Part shown: positions 44,965 through 55,587 of the stretch, in pieces
How the letters are laid out: each line of letters opens with the position of its first letter
Position numbering within the stretch: position 1 is the first letter of the stretch
Assembly: GCA_944472135.2 (NCBI GenBank)
Contig: OX235262.1
Span: 57,260,440-57,324,439 of the forward strand
DNA from: Trichobilharzia regenti
Taxonomy: Eukaryota > Platyhelminthes > Trematoda > Strigeidida > Schistosomatidae
Direction: 5' to 3'
DNA length: 64,000 bases
Notes under the pieces: model-generated
Seen by the model: only the letters and a program-made list of their open reading frames with translations
What the model was told of the DNA's origin: nothing
Databases searched by the model: none
Position numbers and translations under genes: made by a program

Positions 44965-45640
44965 TTTGTGAGAAGGCTTCTCGACGACCGTGAAGAGTCA
45001 CAAACAAGTGGTATGAGAGCAACATACAATGCTGCCTGATTTTCTGCGATTCTCTAGCTGACGTCGGTATGTGTTCCGACTTGAAATCAACCAAAAAAAT
45101 CCCTCCAATTTAACACTTCAAAATCAAGAAAAGAAACTGATACATGAAATTGATTGCCTATTTGAGTGAAATATTCAATAGTAGCAGCAGTGAAACTGAA
45201 ATCTCACTAATTGATGATTCTTGAGGTTTTTCTCAATGGAGATTAGATTCGCTAACCAAGAGGTGGCTACTTCTATCTGCGATGTAACTTCTCAACTTTC
45301 CAATCTCAACAGTCAAATAAGTTGTCAGATTGATACTCTTTTCAAACTGTAATATAATATCGATTTCTTTATCCAGGCAATATATTTATCTGACTCTAGG
45401 AAAAACTATTTTTGCAGACTGTTTAATATCAAAGCACAGAATAATGCTTATTTAGGAATTAAATCAGACCAATGGGATGGGTGTACAAGGTAGAAGGCAG
45501 AAGAATCGTGTGATTCTGCATTGCTGCATTCAGAATATTGTCTACTAGTGATGTAATGAACATAACTGTGCTATACCATCTGAAATTTAGTTCTACTTCT
45601 CTCTAATTTACCTACAAGCTGGGCTCAGTAGATTCCAGCA
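44965..45640. other. No gene seen
   Basis: An imperfect hairpin near 44945-45000 (AAGGCTTCTTGCTAG / GAGAAGGCTTCTCGACG). No family recognised. Confidence 0.35.
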
Positions 45641-45930
45641 TGTCAGGATAAAACGGATGTAAATCCATAGTATTGGTTGGCTGGTGGAAATGCCAAGTAT
45701 CGTCAATGGACAGAATTCTAACCTCAAGGCTAAATGGTCAATTAACCAGCCTCATAATCTCATGGTCCTTGATGGCGTTGTAGGTGCGCGCTGACGAAGA
45801 GTCCTAGGCCATGAAGAACACAGCCATCCAGTACTCTCTGGCTTTCAATAGTTCTCTAATTGATACTGACACATGACGAAATTGACACTGAAATTAATCG
45901 ACATAAAATCTCTACAATTTCGACTTAAAC
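45640..45930 (+). mobile_element. HHR-SINE, old copy
   Basis: AGGCTAAATGGTCAATTAACC A-box region, a weak B-box, GCGCTGACGAAGAGTCCTAGG hammerhead portion, and TTTCAATAGTTCTCTAATTGA tail. The 3' half of the ribozyme is damaged. Confidence 0.55.
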
Positions 45931-45939
45931 AACTTTAAT

Positions 45940-46160
45940 TGGTGGATGGTCACTAGCAGTGGGATCTAGGATGCGCATTTTGTCCTATTTGGGACTCGTC
46001 ACCTGGATTTACCAGCATTTCTCGGTGAGTGATGATGTTCTTCCCGAGGCTCGAACCCAGTGCCTATAGTTTAAAACGCCAAAGCGTTATCCACTAGACC
46101 TCTTGTGCAATGGATCATATTAATTTAATTGAATTTTAGATTTTCCCGTCGATTGATTAT
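45940..46160 (-). mobile_element. S-malpha ribozyme SINE
   Basis: On minus: AATCAATCGACGGGAAAATC upstream block, A-box TCTAGTGGATAACGC, B-box GGGTTCGAGCCTCGG, hammerhead (46016-45968) and GATCCCACTGCTAGTGACC. The tRNA-like head is the best preserved in the window. The ribozyme has G for C3 and AAAA for GAAA, so it is predicted dead. Confidence 0.75.
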
Positions 46161-46164
46161 TAGA

Positions 46165-46750
46165 CTGACTTCCATAGCTTCATTATAATGACAGAAATTT
46201 ACATGTCACTGTAAAAGGAGCATATTGAATAATTTTTTATGATATCCACCTAATCTCATTCACGTTTTAAGAAAGTGTCCCCCAAAGGACTTCATTCTTA
46301 TTGGTCAATTTTCAAACTTTTACAACAACTATAAGGAAGAAATGAATTAGTTCAACAGCCAATAGGGTAAAGTGAAATGGACTAGGGAAGTGGATAGATT
46401 TCTACCCCATCATAATAACAACTCACCTCTTTGAAAAATAAACATTAAGCGATAATATAACTTGATGATATGATTGGTTTATAGGGTGATTTCAAAACTC
46501 TCAAGTATTAACAATTGAAGGGAAATAGAGATTTTCTCCTACAGTGTGTGACCAGTAGCGCATAGAAGTTGAAGGGTAGAGTGGTAGACAAATCTGTTAT
46601 CTCAACTTTGAAGTGATCCAATATAATAATGCTTTACTAAAGTGTCATATTCACCCCACATTGACATTGAATAAAACTTGAAACTTATTCAGCGCACTTT
46701 ATTTACACAAAATAATCATCATAATAATAATAATAACTAAGACAAGAATT
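46165..46750. other. Upstream of candidate exon; no repeat seen
   Basis: Low-repeat AT-rich DNA directly before the candidate exon. If that exon is real, its promoter would lie here. No TATA box or initiator stands out. Confidence 0.35.
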
Positions 46751-46753
46751 GTA

Positions 46754-46943
46754 ATGAGTGGAAAAAGTCAACATTTTCTTGTTAGTCGATTATTAGAGGA
46801 GAATATTTCATCTGTGAAAAATCATAATTTATCTCAGGATAACGATGATGTTGATGATAACGATGATAATCTTAATAATAATACGAATGAGTTCAATTAT
46901 GGATATTCAAATCAATTGAACATTGAAGTATCTGACAGTAATA
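46754..46943 (+). CDS. Candidate host first exon with an eh1-like motif
   Basis: From ATG 46754 the frame codes MSGKSQHFLVSRLLEEN, then an acidic, Asn/Asp-rich stretch, and reaches an ideal splice donor GTAAGT at 46944 in phase 1; without splicing it would run to 46999. FLVSRLL fits the engrailed-homology-1 pattern FxIxxIL found near the N-terminus of many homeodomain repressors, where it recruits Groucho. The sequence is unlike any transposon here and the flanks are repeat-poor. No second exon or homeobox is visible in the window. It could be a chance frame. Confidence 0.35.
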
Positions 46944-47655
46944 GTAAGTTATCGTGTTTTGTTTTCTACATATCTGGAATTTTTATTAAACCATTTTGAA
47001 TACCTTTTGGGAATATCTCTTAACAATAATACTTCCATGTATTCACTATTTGATAACCTAAGAAGTGTATATTCATCATGGGATTAATTACCGCAAATTT
47101 CTCCCAACTGTTTTAATTTATTATTTAGCCGAAGATTTTATTAGTCTTTTACAATGAGTGTCTAATGTAAAGAATACAATATTCAGCGAAGAGACTCTCT
47201 CCAACAACGAATTTATTATCAAGCTGTACAATCGTATATACATATATGGTTTTATAAAGAAATTATATCCGGTGAGGGAATTAGTTCAAAGGGGTGAATA
47301 CATGAAATAATAATAACAGTAGTATGAAATGCAATTAAAGTACTTGTGATTATAATTAAACAAAATCCCTACAAAACCAATACTTGAAAATTATAATCAT
47401 AGTTTAATGTCAAGTGGCAAAATAATTAATGTCATATATAGAATAATACATAAGGTGTATCGATTTTAGAAAGGTATATATAATTATAAGATTAATAGAC
47501 GAATATAAAATGTTACATAACATGGTGTGAAATTTGATAAGAGAGAATCCAATATTGTAAAAATATACAAAAAACATACAAATTAATAATTTTGGTTGCA
47601 TGGAGGATTTAATCATGAGCTGACATCAGTTAGAGAACCACTGGAAAACCTGGGA

Positions 47656-47701
47656 GTACTGGACAGCTGTTTCGTCCTAGTTTGGGACTCCTCAGCAGTA
47701 C
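47656..47701 (-). ncRNA. Hammerhead ribozyme, intact (left arm)
   Basis: Stem I GTACTG/CAGTAC, core CTGAGGA, stem II GTCC/GGAC with loop CAAACTA, GAAA, stem III ACAGCTGT, cleavage triplet GTC. Every invariant core base is present. Confidence 0.85.
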
Positions 47702-47789
47702 GCACCCACCGGGATTCGAACCCAGGACCTTCTGATTACAAGGCGAGCTCGTAGACCAGAAGGTCCTGGGTTCGAATCCCGATGGGTGC

Positions 47790-47835
47790 GTACTGCTGAG
47801 GAGTCCCAAACTAGGACGAAACAGCTGTCCAGTAC
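47790..47835 (+). ncRNA. Hammerhead ribozyme, intact (right arm)
   Basis: Identical to the left-arm ribozyme in sequence, on the opposite strand. Lies 10 bp after B-box GGTTCGAATCCC (47769-47780), so an RNA polymerase III transcript started at the A-box would contain it. Confidence 0.85.
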
Positions 47836-48078
47836 TCCAGGTTTTCCAGTGGTTCTCTAACTGATGTCAGCTCATGATTAAATCCTCCATGCAATCAAAC
47901 AAAATCCCTACAACAAACCAATACTTAATAATTTTGGGTTTACAATGACAAGTGGGACAAGTGGAAATAATTCCGAGTGAGAACAGTCACAATAATTATA
48001 ATAATAATCGAAGTAATAAGGGAAAAGTACATAGAATAACTAAATAAACAAAATAAATAAATGTCTATCCGTCTACGG

Positions 48079-48877
48079 TCAAGGCAGAAGTAGGGATTGT
48101 ACATACTTCTTTTGTACACAAACGTCTGGCTTAAAGTCATGAATTGCCAAGGCCTCAGCTGTGTTTAGAAGTCTGTAATGAAGAAAACGCGGGAAATTAG
48201 CATGAATTCTATATATGATCTGGAAATCATGGTCAGGGTTGACCGAGTGACAGAAGTCGATCAGATGTTGCAGAATAGAGCTTCCCACACACTTCCTTTC
48301 TCCCTTGTAAAACCAAGCTGGAATATGTACTCGTATCCATGTGGACAGCGTTCTCTGACTACAGCCAATGTACCTTGCTCCACAAGAGCAGGTGAACTGG
48401 TGGATGTACATGGAGGTGGTTAGACGGGGGAGCTTATCTTTTACAGAGGTGGAGAATAATTTGCGGCTCGTGAACGCCATATGTAATTTTGCTGTAGGGA
48501 ACATCTTACTGACTGATTTAGAGAGACGATTTGTGAGCATGTCTAAAGCTTGATCACCTTTGAATTCCAAGTTCATGAATAAGGTTTTCTTTGGAACTGA
48601 GTCAGTGACCAGTTTAGACTGCTTATCTTTCATGTTGCTGTTAATAAATCGGTTGGGGGTAACCGTTTCCTGCCAGTGTGGCTTTTAAGAAGTCAAGTTC
48701 TGAGTAAACGCAATCAGAACTACAAATTTTCCTTATCCTAAAGCTGAATGAATGAATTGAGTTCCTTTTCCTGGAAATAGGCACCCAACTGTAAAAATTA
48801 GTTAGTTTTCCGTTCCATGTACGTTTCCGGTGGATAGATCTTTTGAGAGATCCGCCATTACATCTGCTAAAGCACAT
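48079..48877 (-). pseudogene. Penelope-like RT linker and GIY-YIG endonuclease (PLE-I)
   Basis: The minus strand 48877-48641 reads RSIHRKRTWNGKLTNFYSWV, RNSIHSFSFRIRKICS and LAGNGYP, the region after the PLE RT. After a frameshift near 48637 a 184-codon frame gives TDSVPKKTLFMNLEFK, a Cys-rich FTCSCGARYIGCS (the YIG half of the nuclease), then the Arg and His of RVHIPAWF, ILQHLIDFCHSVNPDHDFQI, a Glu in AEALAI and a C-terminal FKPDVCVQKK. This is the most complete PLE endonuclease here. The nuclease cuts target DNA to prime reverse transcription. The catalytic core looks intact, but the ORF has no RT. Confidence 0.85.
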
Positions 48878-49089
48878 ACCAAGAAACGGAATACTTAGTT
48901 CGGATCACAAATATTTTAATTGCATTTCGTACTATTATTATTTCATGTATTCACCCCTTTGAACTAATTCCCTCACCGGATATAACTTCTTTATAAAACC
49001 ATATATGTATATACGATTGTACATCTTGATAATAAATTCGTTGTTGGAGAGAGTCTCTTCGCTGAATATTGTATTCTTAATGCTACAAT

Positions 49090-49630
49090 GGGAATTATAA
49101 AATTATTGAAAAAATGTCTAATATACCTCAATAAATGTTAGTGGATATTATGAGAGTTTACATTTGAAAACATTTTGAGTCAAGTCGAGAAGTGATAGGA
49201 ATTAGAGAAGCATTGAGTACTGCAGAGCAATGAATAGAGTACAACCCTGACTTTCTCCTACTGCTTTGAGATTCATCATGGGTACTTATCCATTGAACTT
49301 ACAACATTCTTGTGAAGCAGCAAGCCGGTGTCAATGACGAGTACCTGTCTTAACACCCGATTCGGTAGACTTCAGGACTGCTGTCCAATAGTCAGTCATT
49401 AGGAAATATTAGATTAATTTTCAAGTTTTGGTTCGTCATTATTTGACTGATTGTAAATTAGATCACGAAGCTGGAATTTATAGGCGATTGGATTCCGTCC
49501 TATTGGCTAAATACACCATGGTGATCAATTGAACTCTTTGAAATTTATTAGTGATTGCCACATGCAGAATATGAGTTTTATTCTAGGACTGATAGTATGT
49601 TTAGTTTTCAGGGGATATGATTAACTTTGA
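49090..49630. other. No gene seen
   Basis: Unassigned AT-rich DNA. Confidence 0.4.
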
Positions 49631-49634
49631 CACT

Positions 49635-49805
49635 GATTGACTAAGAAGCGAATTCAATTAGTGTTCTACTGAAAACCAAGGATAACTGAACAGCTGTTCT
49701 GTCCTGGTTTTGGACTCTTCATCTGTACTCCCCCCATAACCTTACCAGATATCGAACCCAAGACATTCATGTTACAAGGCGAGTTCGTTGACCGTGAATT
49801 TTAAT
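49635..49805 (-). mobile_element. HHR-SINE, degenerate
   Basis: GAACAGCTGTTCTGTCCTGG and TTTTGGACTCTTCATCTGTAC are the reverse complement of stem III through stem I of the hammerhead. ATATCGAACCCAAGACA is the B-box. GAAA is changed. Confidence 0.55.
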
Positions 49806-49989
49806 TTTCGCTAATTTTATTCTATGACTATTTATGCGCATTCACGCTAACTCTTGTATGTCTTGCTAATTCTTCTTCTTGACTATTCTTTTAAGATTCT
49901 TTCACTCTGACTTTACTCTGCTTTTATTTTCCTCACAATGAGACATAATAACCAGTACTATTAAGATGTTCTGCCTTCTGAATGTCTGG

Positions 49990-50115
49990 ATTCAACGTAG
50001 AACTTGGCACCGAAGTGCAGCAGTTTGAGTTGCCGCGTTCCAAATAGCACACAGAGGTAGACAAGAAGATGAGTGAAGAGAATCAATACAGTCTGATAAG
50101 TATAAGAGTGAAACA
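49990..50115 (+). repeat. Unclassified repeat, copy 2
   Basis: Paralogous to 42940-43095 over the CAGCAGTTTGAGTTGCC block and the purine-rich end. No coding frame. Confidence 0.45.
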
Positions 50116-50117
50116 GA

Positions 50118-50590
50118 ATGGGTAATGGTAGATTACGCGTTGAAGACATGAAAAGGTTGACTGCTTTCGATCATAGATGTCTGCGATCTCTGTCTCACGT
50201 TAGGTGGTTTCACATGGTAAGTAATGTTGACGTTAGGCGTAGAGTGTTGGGCAAAGAGGGAAAATCAATCGACGAGACTATAAAGTTACATAGATTGAGA
50301 TGGCTAGGTCACGCGCTGCGCATGCCTAACCATCGCCTCCCCGACGGGCATTACTAGCTGATATAGGTGGCGCAGGTTGGAAAAGGGTAAGTGGCGGCCA
50401 AACAAAAACATGGCCTCATCAATCCATGAAATCCTTGACAGTTAAACTGAGTCGGTCAGGTAGGGAGATGCAGACTCCGGGTTGGGGCCCTCGGGACTCT
50501 AGGAATCAATGGCTGGAGACAATAGGTGACATGGCTCAAAATCGTTGTCAATGGCCAGCGCATATGTATTCAGTCTCTGTAATCTTCTGA
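50118..50590 (+). pseudogene. RTE-B LINE RT C-terminus
   Basis: The plus strand reads RLRVEDMKRLTAFDHRCLRS, NVDVRRRVLGKEG, KLHRLRWLGHALRMPNHRLP. After a frameshift near 50352 it continues with GWKRVSGGQTKTWPHQSMKS and WGPRDSRNQWLETIGDMAQN to TGA 50588-50590. Every block has a match in the intact RTE-B ORF (WGPRDSSNRWLETLSDMAKN). Confidence 0.8.
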
Positions 50591-51050
50591 ATGGAACTTA
50601 GGGATTTAGCATCACATCTTTTAATAGCACTCTGTTCTCTCTTATCACTTAAGACTGGCTTCACGACTGTCTAAAAGATTCCCTTTCCTTTCTACATGGT
50701 GTTATCCATGTCTATGCTAAACGCATTGCTTCTCATTGGGGTTTCTATTGATGATCTGCATGTCGTGTGATGTTTTCAAATTTATATTTACTAATGCATA
50801 CAGACGGTGAATCTCATCTAACTCATGTTTGTTATATCACTGGATTTCTTCACTCCTAATATTGACTGGTTGTTCAGACTCTAAGATATATTCAGAATTA
50901 TTTAAGTACCATTAAAATTGATAATTATCCAAAAGAAAGAAGTTCTTGATAGGTAGTGTGTGAAAATAAGACTCCATTTCGTAGAATGCAAATCTTCATT
51001 GTTACTAAATGGATAGACAGAAGATGGTTTACCCTTTGCCTTTTCTTCAG
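50591..51050. other. Possible RTE-B 3' region; no gene
   Basis: Follows the RTE-B stop; no coding signal. Confidence 0.35.
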
Positions 51051-51054
51051 TTAA

Positions 51055-51300
51055 CAAATTATTATTATTATTATTATTATTAATATTGCTCCCTTGGGTT
51101 CTGAGTGGAACATAGAGAGGTCTTCAACAACATATCTCCACTTTGTCATATTTTCTGCAATCCTCTTCAGCTGGGTCCACGATTGCTCAAACTTTGTCAT
51201 CTCTTCCTCCATGTCCCCCTAGGATGACCCACTTGTCGTTTCCTAACTGAATTCCACTCGATGGCCTGGAGCTCTCTCAGTTAAGACTTTGTTATGAATA
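51055..51300 (-). pseudogene. RTE-A LINE 3' end, short copy
   Basis: ATTATT tail (51059-51082), then CCCTTGGGTTCTGAGTGGAACATAG and ACTCGATGGCCTGGA, the terminal part of the family on minus. Heavily truncated. Confidence 0.65.
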
Positions 51301-51900
51301 TCTATAATATGCAAGGGAAGGGTACTTACGTTTTCAACAGACATACAGAACTCAGCTATTCATTACCGGTCTTCGCCATCTTTGTCTCTTTACTAATCTC
51401 CACTACTTCTTCTCAGTGTTATCCGTTTTTTTTCTCCTGATAGTATTCATTCATCTCTTCTACTATTGGTAATCAGTTAGACCAGAGAAGACTAGGCTAT
51501 CAACTTCAGTTTACAGTTTCATTGTCCTAAACCTGTGTGTGTGTGTGTGTGTATTAGTGGATAGTAGGTATTACTGGTAAACGTTTTTTTTAACATATTT
51601 GGTTATAGATGTGTGCTGTTGCGTCTTTTAGACATAGACATAGACAACCCATCAGGACAATACTCTGCATCTGCATAGTTCATTCTTTATGTTTCTATCA
51701 GAATCTATAGCCAGTTATTGGTTATGGCATCTGTCTATTTTTCTATGCTACTCTACTTATTAATGAATACAAATAAGTTCCCCTATTCGATGTATTACAC
51801 AGTAATCTGGCTTACTTTTACAAACCTTAAACAATTTGCCTATATTATCTGTTTAAGGTCTTGTGATAGAAGCTAGCTTGGCCTGTTCAAATAGACTCTT
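51301..51900. other. No gene seen; GT microsatellite
   Basis: A (GT)n run at about 51535-51552. Unassigned. Confidence 0.4.
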
Positions 51901-51904
51901 TCTC

Positions 51905-52108
51905 CTAAGTTTGAAGGTCGGTGGCACAGTGGTTAGGACTCTCGCCGACCATGCACATGGTCCGAGGTTCGAGCCCACACCGGCGCATACCTGATATCTA
52001 TGGTCGGCCTGCAAAATTTGGGCTACCGATATCCATGCTGAAAAATTCCATACTTGTACCAAAAATACAGTGTGGAATCAAGCTGTAAATCAAAAAAAAA
52101 AAAAAGAT
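51905..52108 (+). mobile_element. tRNA-headed SINE with poly(A) tail (second body type)
   Basis: A-box GTGGCACAGTGGTTAGGACTC and B-box GAGGTTCGAGCCC. The head matches that of SINE-T at 58640 over most of 60 bp (GCCGACCATGCACATGGTCC). The body differs entirely (GATATCTATGGTCGGCC, ACAGTGTGGAATCAAGC) and it ends in a 15-A tail. Confidence 0.75.
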
Positions 52109-52369
52109 ACCAAGGTTATTCATCCTTGCCTTCATCATGTACAATGAAGTTTCCTTGTCAGCTTTTGAAGTACTAGATAATTACAGTTTATTCTTTATTA
52201 TATTTGACATCTGTTATCTATCATTGATGAAATTATTTAGAAGTGAATACTCACTCTACTGTGTGAAGTAGAAATCCCAACTAATAACTTTATTACAATG
52301 TATATTTCTTAAGCAAAATTAGTTTGGTTTCATTTCACCCTGAATACTTGGTTGTATTTTGCACCATCT

Positions 52370-52372
52370 CAG

Positions 52373-52412
<40 letters not shown>
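52370..52412. repeat. TA microsatellite
   Basis: (TA)n of about 17 units. Confidence 0.9.
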
Positions 52413-52413
<1 letters not shown>

Positions 52414-52439
52414 TTATTCGTTTTTACGCTAATCTACAC

Positions 52440-52765
52440 TTCCTGTTGATTGACTTAAATCGAACTGAAGTGTTCGGTTTCTGTCGGCATATTGGCTCCT
52501 AACACAGACGCTTCCATAATGTCTGAGGATAAACATGATGTTATTATTTGGTGGGATTCAGTAAGTGCATTTCGTCCTCTTTGAGACTCGTTGGCTGAAT
52601 ACACTTGCTTCGGTGTTCGAAGCCATAGGTTCAGGTTTCCAATGTCAATGGGAGTGCCATCACTCATTCACTCACTCACCAAGGTACAAGTAAACCCAGC
52701 TGACGAGTTACACAAGTAAGAGGAGACTCACATCCTAAATTCCACCTTCAAGCCACCAGTAACCA
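52440..52765. mobile_element. S-malpha fold-back, degenerate
   Basis: The left arm on minus has the upstream-type block (GTTGATTGACTTAAATCGAAC, CAGACGCTTCCATAATGTCTG) and a broken hammerhead (core CCAACGA). The right arm on plus has B-box-like GGTTCAGGTTTCC, CCCAGCTGACGAG with an intact CUGACGA but a ruined 3' half. Same design as 28542-28875. Confidence 0.6.
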
Positions 52766-52769
52766 AATG

Positions 52770-54035
52770 ACATCAGTTAAATAGCTCAGTTTTAAATCCT
52801 ATCAACAGGTTTAAAGAAAATCATACTTCAATATGTTTACCTGAGTATATAAGAATTATGTCATCTTTAGTAGTCCGAGATATTTGAGAGTTAATAGATG
52901 ACAATTTAATTCATTGTTTTTCATAGTAGTAATCTGTGACCATGACAATGTGATTACAATTCACTGATCAGAGCTATCAAAAGAAGGATGATTCAGTTAG
53001 TGGTGTAAACAATAATTACTAAAAATGTTTTGCTTCTAGGCTTGTTTAGCACAACCCTCACACAATCCCACAACCATACAAATACACATAGAATGATATA
53101 TATATTTTTTAACCTTATATCAGATTGTTTTCAGCTCCAGAGTTGCTGTCTATTAACTCCGCCCACTTTTCAGATTGTTACACACTATGTAAACTACAAT
53201 CTTAATACCTGTATCATTTTAATTCTACAGTTCATGTGTCTCAGTTGCTATGCTTATTTAGTTACTTATTTATTTATTTATTTTGTACCATTGAATCATT
53301 AGAGCATACTGTAGTCATCCAACAAATGATTGTTTTTGTCTTCTTTACCATCCCGCTCTCCTTTTCTGTCCTATCCCACCCCCACCCCCTCCCACATAAC
53401 ATCATCACCATCCATCTTTCCATTTATCTTCTATGTGTAGAAGAATCACGCAATTTTTGAATTGTTGTTATTGTTGCGTGGATGACTTCTTTATTTGTAT
53501 AAAATAATACCTTTCTAACATTGATAGCCAGACACACATACACACAAACAACAAACAATAAATACATACACAGACAAGCACAGTGATTTCTTCTAATACT
53601 TAATTGACTCTAGTTAAGTTGATGAGGAACAACTTTTCTCTTTACAAAGTGTTATTACATAAGCGGATTAACTTTATTTTTTTGATTTGCTTCTCTAAAG
53701 AATGACAGCTCGTGGACAACAACTCACTTTGTACAGAAATGAGTTAATTCATAGTACTAGTGGTAATTGTTGTTGTTGTTGTTGTTGTGTGTGTGTGCAT
53801 GTGTGTGTTTGATGTAGGTGGAAAAATGACTATGACATATTGTATCGAAGTGTCATTTAATCGTCAATGTGCAACAGAAGTATTTATGCTCATAGGAAAT
53901 AACGATATCTTCACAAGTAGTATTAACAAAGATGGGTTTAATGACAAGTTAAGTATTGGTTTTTTTTTTCAGGGATTTGATTGATTTCCGATTTTCATTA
54001 ATTCCATAACTGATGTCAATTTTTGTGATTCAACT
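52770..54035. repeat. Unique DNA with simple repeats
   Basis: TTTA run near 53265-53283, a (TTG)n/(GT)n run at 53765-53810. Frames here (53030-53302, 53236-53460, 53760-53984) are driven by low complexity and not called. Together with 56050-57930 this is repeat-poor and may be host intron or intergenic DNA. Confidence 0.5.
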
Positions 54036-54039
54036 TGAA

Positions 54040-54450
54040 ATCAGTTATATTTTCTGCGAACCAATACTTTAAAATCAATCCTTCGTTCATCAGGAACTGA
54101 CTACAAGAGGAAGTTCTGGTGAGAAGTCATGGCCGGTGGAATCAGTCAAGTTGGGTGGGAGGACGAATACTCGCTGATGATACCAAAATGGTAGTAGTTT
54201 TATTAATCATAAATTCTTAGAAGTTAGAAGTCTTGAGTCATTGGATTTTGGCCCAGTGACTTAGTCATCAAAAGGATTCCTTTGTAACCTTCGTAAGTTA
54301 TAGATCCGAACCCTGGTGGATCTATAGATTCGTTTAGATAATAATGAGTGCCAAAATAAGTTGGTTTCCAGTGATACGATCCTCATACTTGACTTGATGA
54401 ACCTCACTGGTAGCAATACGTGTGGTCAAACTTGTAAAAACAAATCTAAT
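54040..54450 (+). mobile_element. HHR-SINE, body without ribozyme
   Basis: Family 3' end ACCAATACTTTAAAATC at the left, then a new unit: AGTTCTGGTGAGAAGTCATGGCC, ACTCGCTGATGATACC, AGTCATTGGATTTTGGCCC, A-box GTGACTTAGTCATC, B-box-like GATCCGAACCCTGGTGG. The hammerhead position holds unrelated sequence. Confidence 0.5.
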
Positions 54451-54769
54451 CTTTACGAAATAGCTCTTGAAAATTAATAATAATAATTATTATTATTAGT
54501 GTGGCGAGCACTAAACGTTCGCTTTCACCCTTTCATGTCATGCAAAAACAAACTGAACAGGACTACGCTAGAAAAGGCACTTCTAGGAGAGGATTGGAGT
54601 CTGCTCACTGTCCCATGTTATTTAATGGGAATGATACTAATAGGATATGTTAAATAACGTCTTTTAAGCTGAGAAATATAAATTAACTATCGTCTGTTTT
54701 CCTCAGGTGATCCGATTTCCAGTTCAGTTTTTGTCATTCCTTTACGTTCAGAATAGGAGAAATTACTTC

Positions 54770-54940
54770 CAGTGTGAGGTTTAAAATTTCAGTTGTGGTG
54801 TTATTTTTGCATTTTATGAGGTGAGGTTGTTCGCTTCACACCCAACCTTTCTTCTTTTTCCGTTGCTTCCTACTGACTAGGAAAGCTTTAAGACCGGGTT
54901 GGTGAGCATTCCACGACTGAATCAGCACCGCATCATAATA
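54770..54940 (-). mobile_element. SINE-T remnant
   Basis: On minus: GAAAGGTTGGGTGTGAAGCGA, AACCTCACCTCATAAAATGC and ACCACAACTGAAAT follow the SINE-T body order. The head is lost. Confidence 0.5.
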
Positions 54941-55017
54941 AGTCAACTCAACCTTATCATTGGAAATTCATAATTTATCAGCATCTTAAAGTGATCAGCA
55001 TATTTCTCCTTTTCTCG

Positions 55018-55489
55018 GTGATGTGGACAATCAGTTCTTCGGAATCTCAGCTACAGTGTCATCTTTGAATTCAACGTTCGTGAATAACAGTTTCTTTGGT
55101 ATCATCTGGGCTTCTTCCAGTCTTTTTTTTTAATTTCATGTTTTTCTCGATGAATCTTGAAGGATATCCATTCTCTATGAGGACTTGTCTGACTTGCTCC
55201 GGTTTACTATCGTTTGTATTCTTAAGGATGAGAAGTGGATCTGATTTCTGTTTCTTCTCAAAGGGAGCCAGGTATAAAAACTCGTGTATTGATCATTCCA
55301 TGTAGGTTTCCCATGCATAGATAGATCTTTAAAGGGAACCGTCAGATCTCCTTTTTAGAAAAAAAAGCATCTAGAAAATGGAGCTCCGAGTTCATCTCTG
55401 ATTCCGACGTGAATTGGATGACCTGATAGCAAATAGTTTTAGTGAGAGAAACATTGATGGAAAGGGATGTAGCATCCATGGATATCATT
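55018..55489 (-). pseudogene. PLE RT-linker, left arm of palindrome
   Basis: The minus strand from about 55635 through the spacer reads SYSFDFVNSTIDANVSRKKM, then MDATSLSINVSLTKTICYQV, matching the PLE RT A-motif region (a D-x-T-S-L segment), and ELHFLDAFF. Lower down the arm is IENGYPSRFIEKNM, the end of the RT. It is an inverted copy of 55588-56046. Confidence 0.7.
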
Positions 55490-55587
55490 TTCTTCCTGGA
55501 TACATTAGCATCAATTGTTGAATTGACGAAGTCAAATGAATATGAAACTCTATGCTGGCAGAGATTATTTCTAATGATAGGATGTGA

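Larger units (their letters stand above)
47596..47924. mobile_element. HHR-SINE perfect fold-back with target-site duplication
   Basis: A minus unit (47596-about 47755) and a plus unit (about 47750-47924) meet at their tRNA-like heads. The arms are nearly identical over 150 bp. The 13-bp sequence TTAATAATTTTGG flanks both sides exactly (47583-47595 and 47925-47937). The right arm has the full tail ending CCAATAC; the left stops earlier at TTGCATGGAGG. Each arm has an intact hammerhead. Confidence 0.85.
47170..49085 (-). mobile_element. PLE-I copy between inverted terminal repeats
   Basis: Arms of about 187 bp, 47170-47357 and 48900-49085, are inverted copies (AATATTCAGCGAAGAGACTC and complement). 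Between them lie the PLE C-terminal coding region (48079-48877, minus) and, in the 3' part, a ribozyme-SINE fold-back (47596-47924). The ORF is 5'-truncated and the inverted repeat abuts the truncation, as in PLE-II and PLE-III. Confidence 0.7.

Noticed and set aside
53760..53984. Frame beginning with poly-Val and Cys residues
   Set aside because: Generated by TTG and GT repeats; not protein-like.
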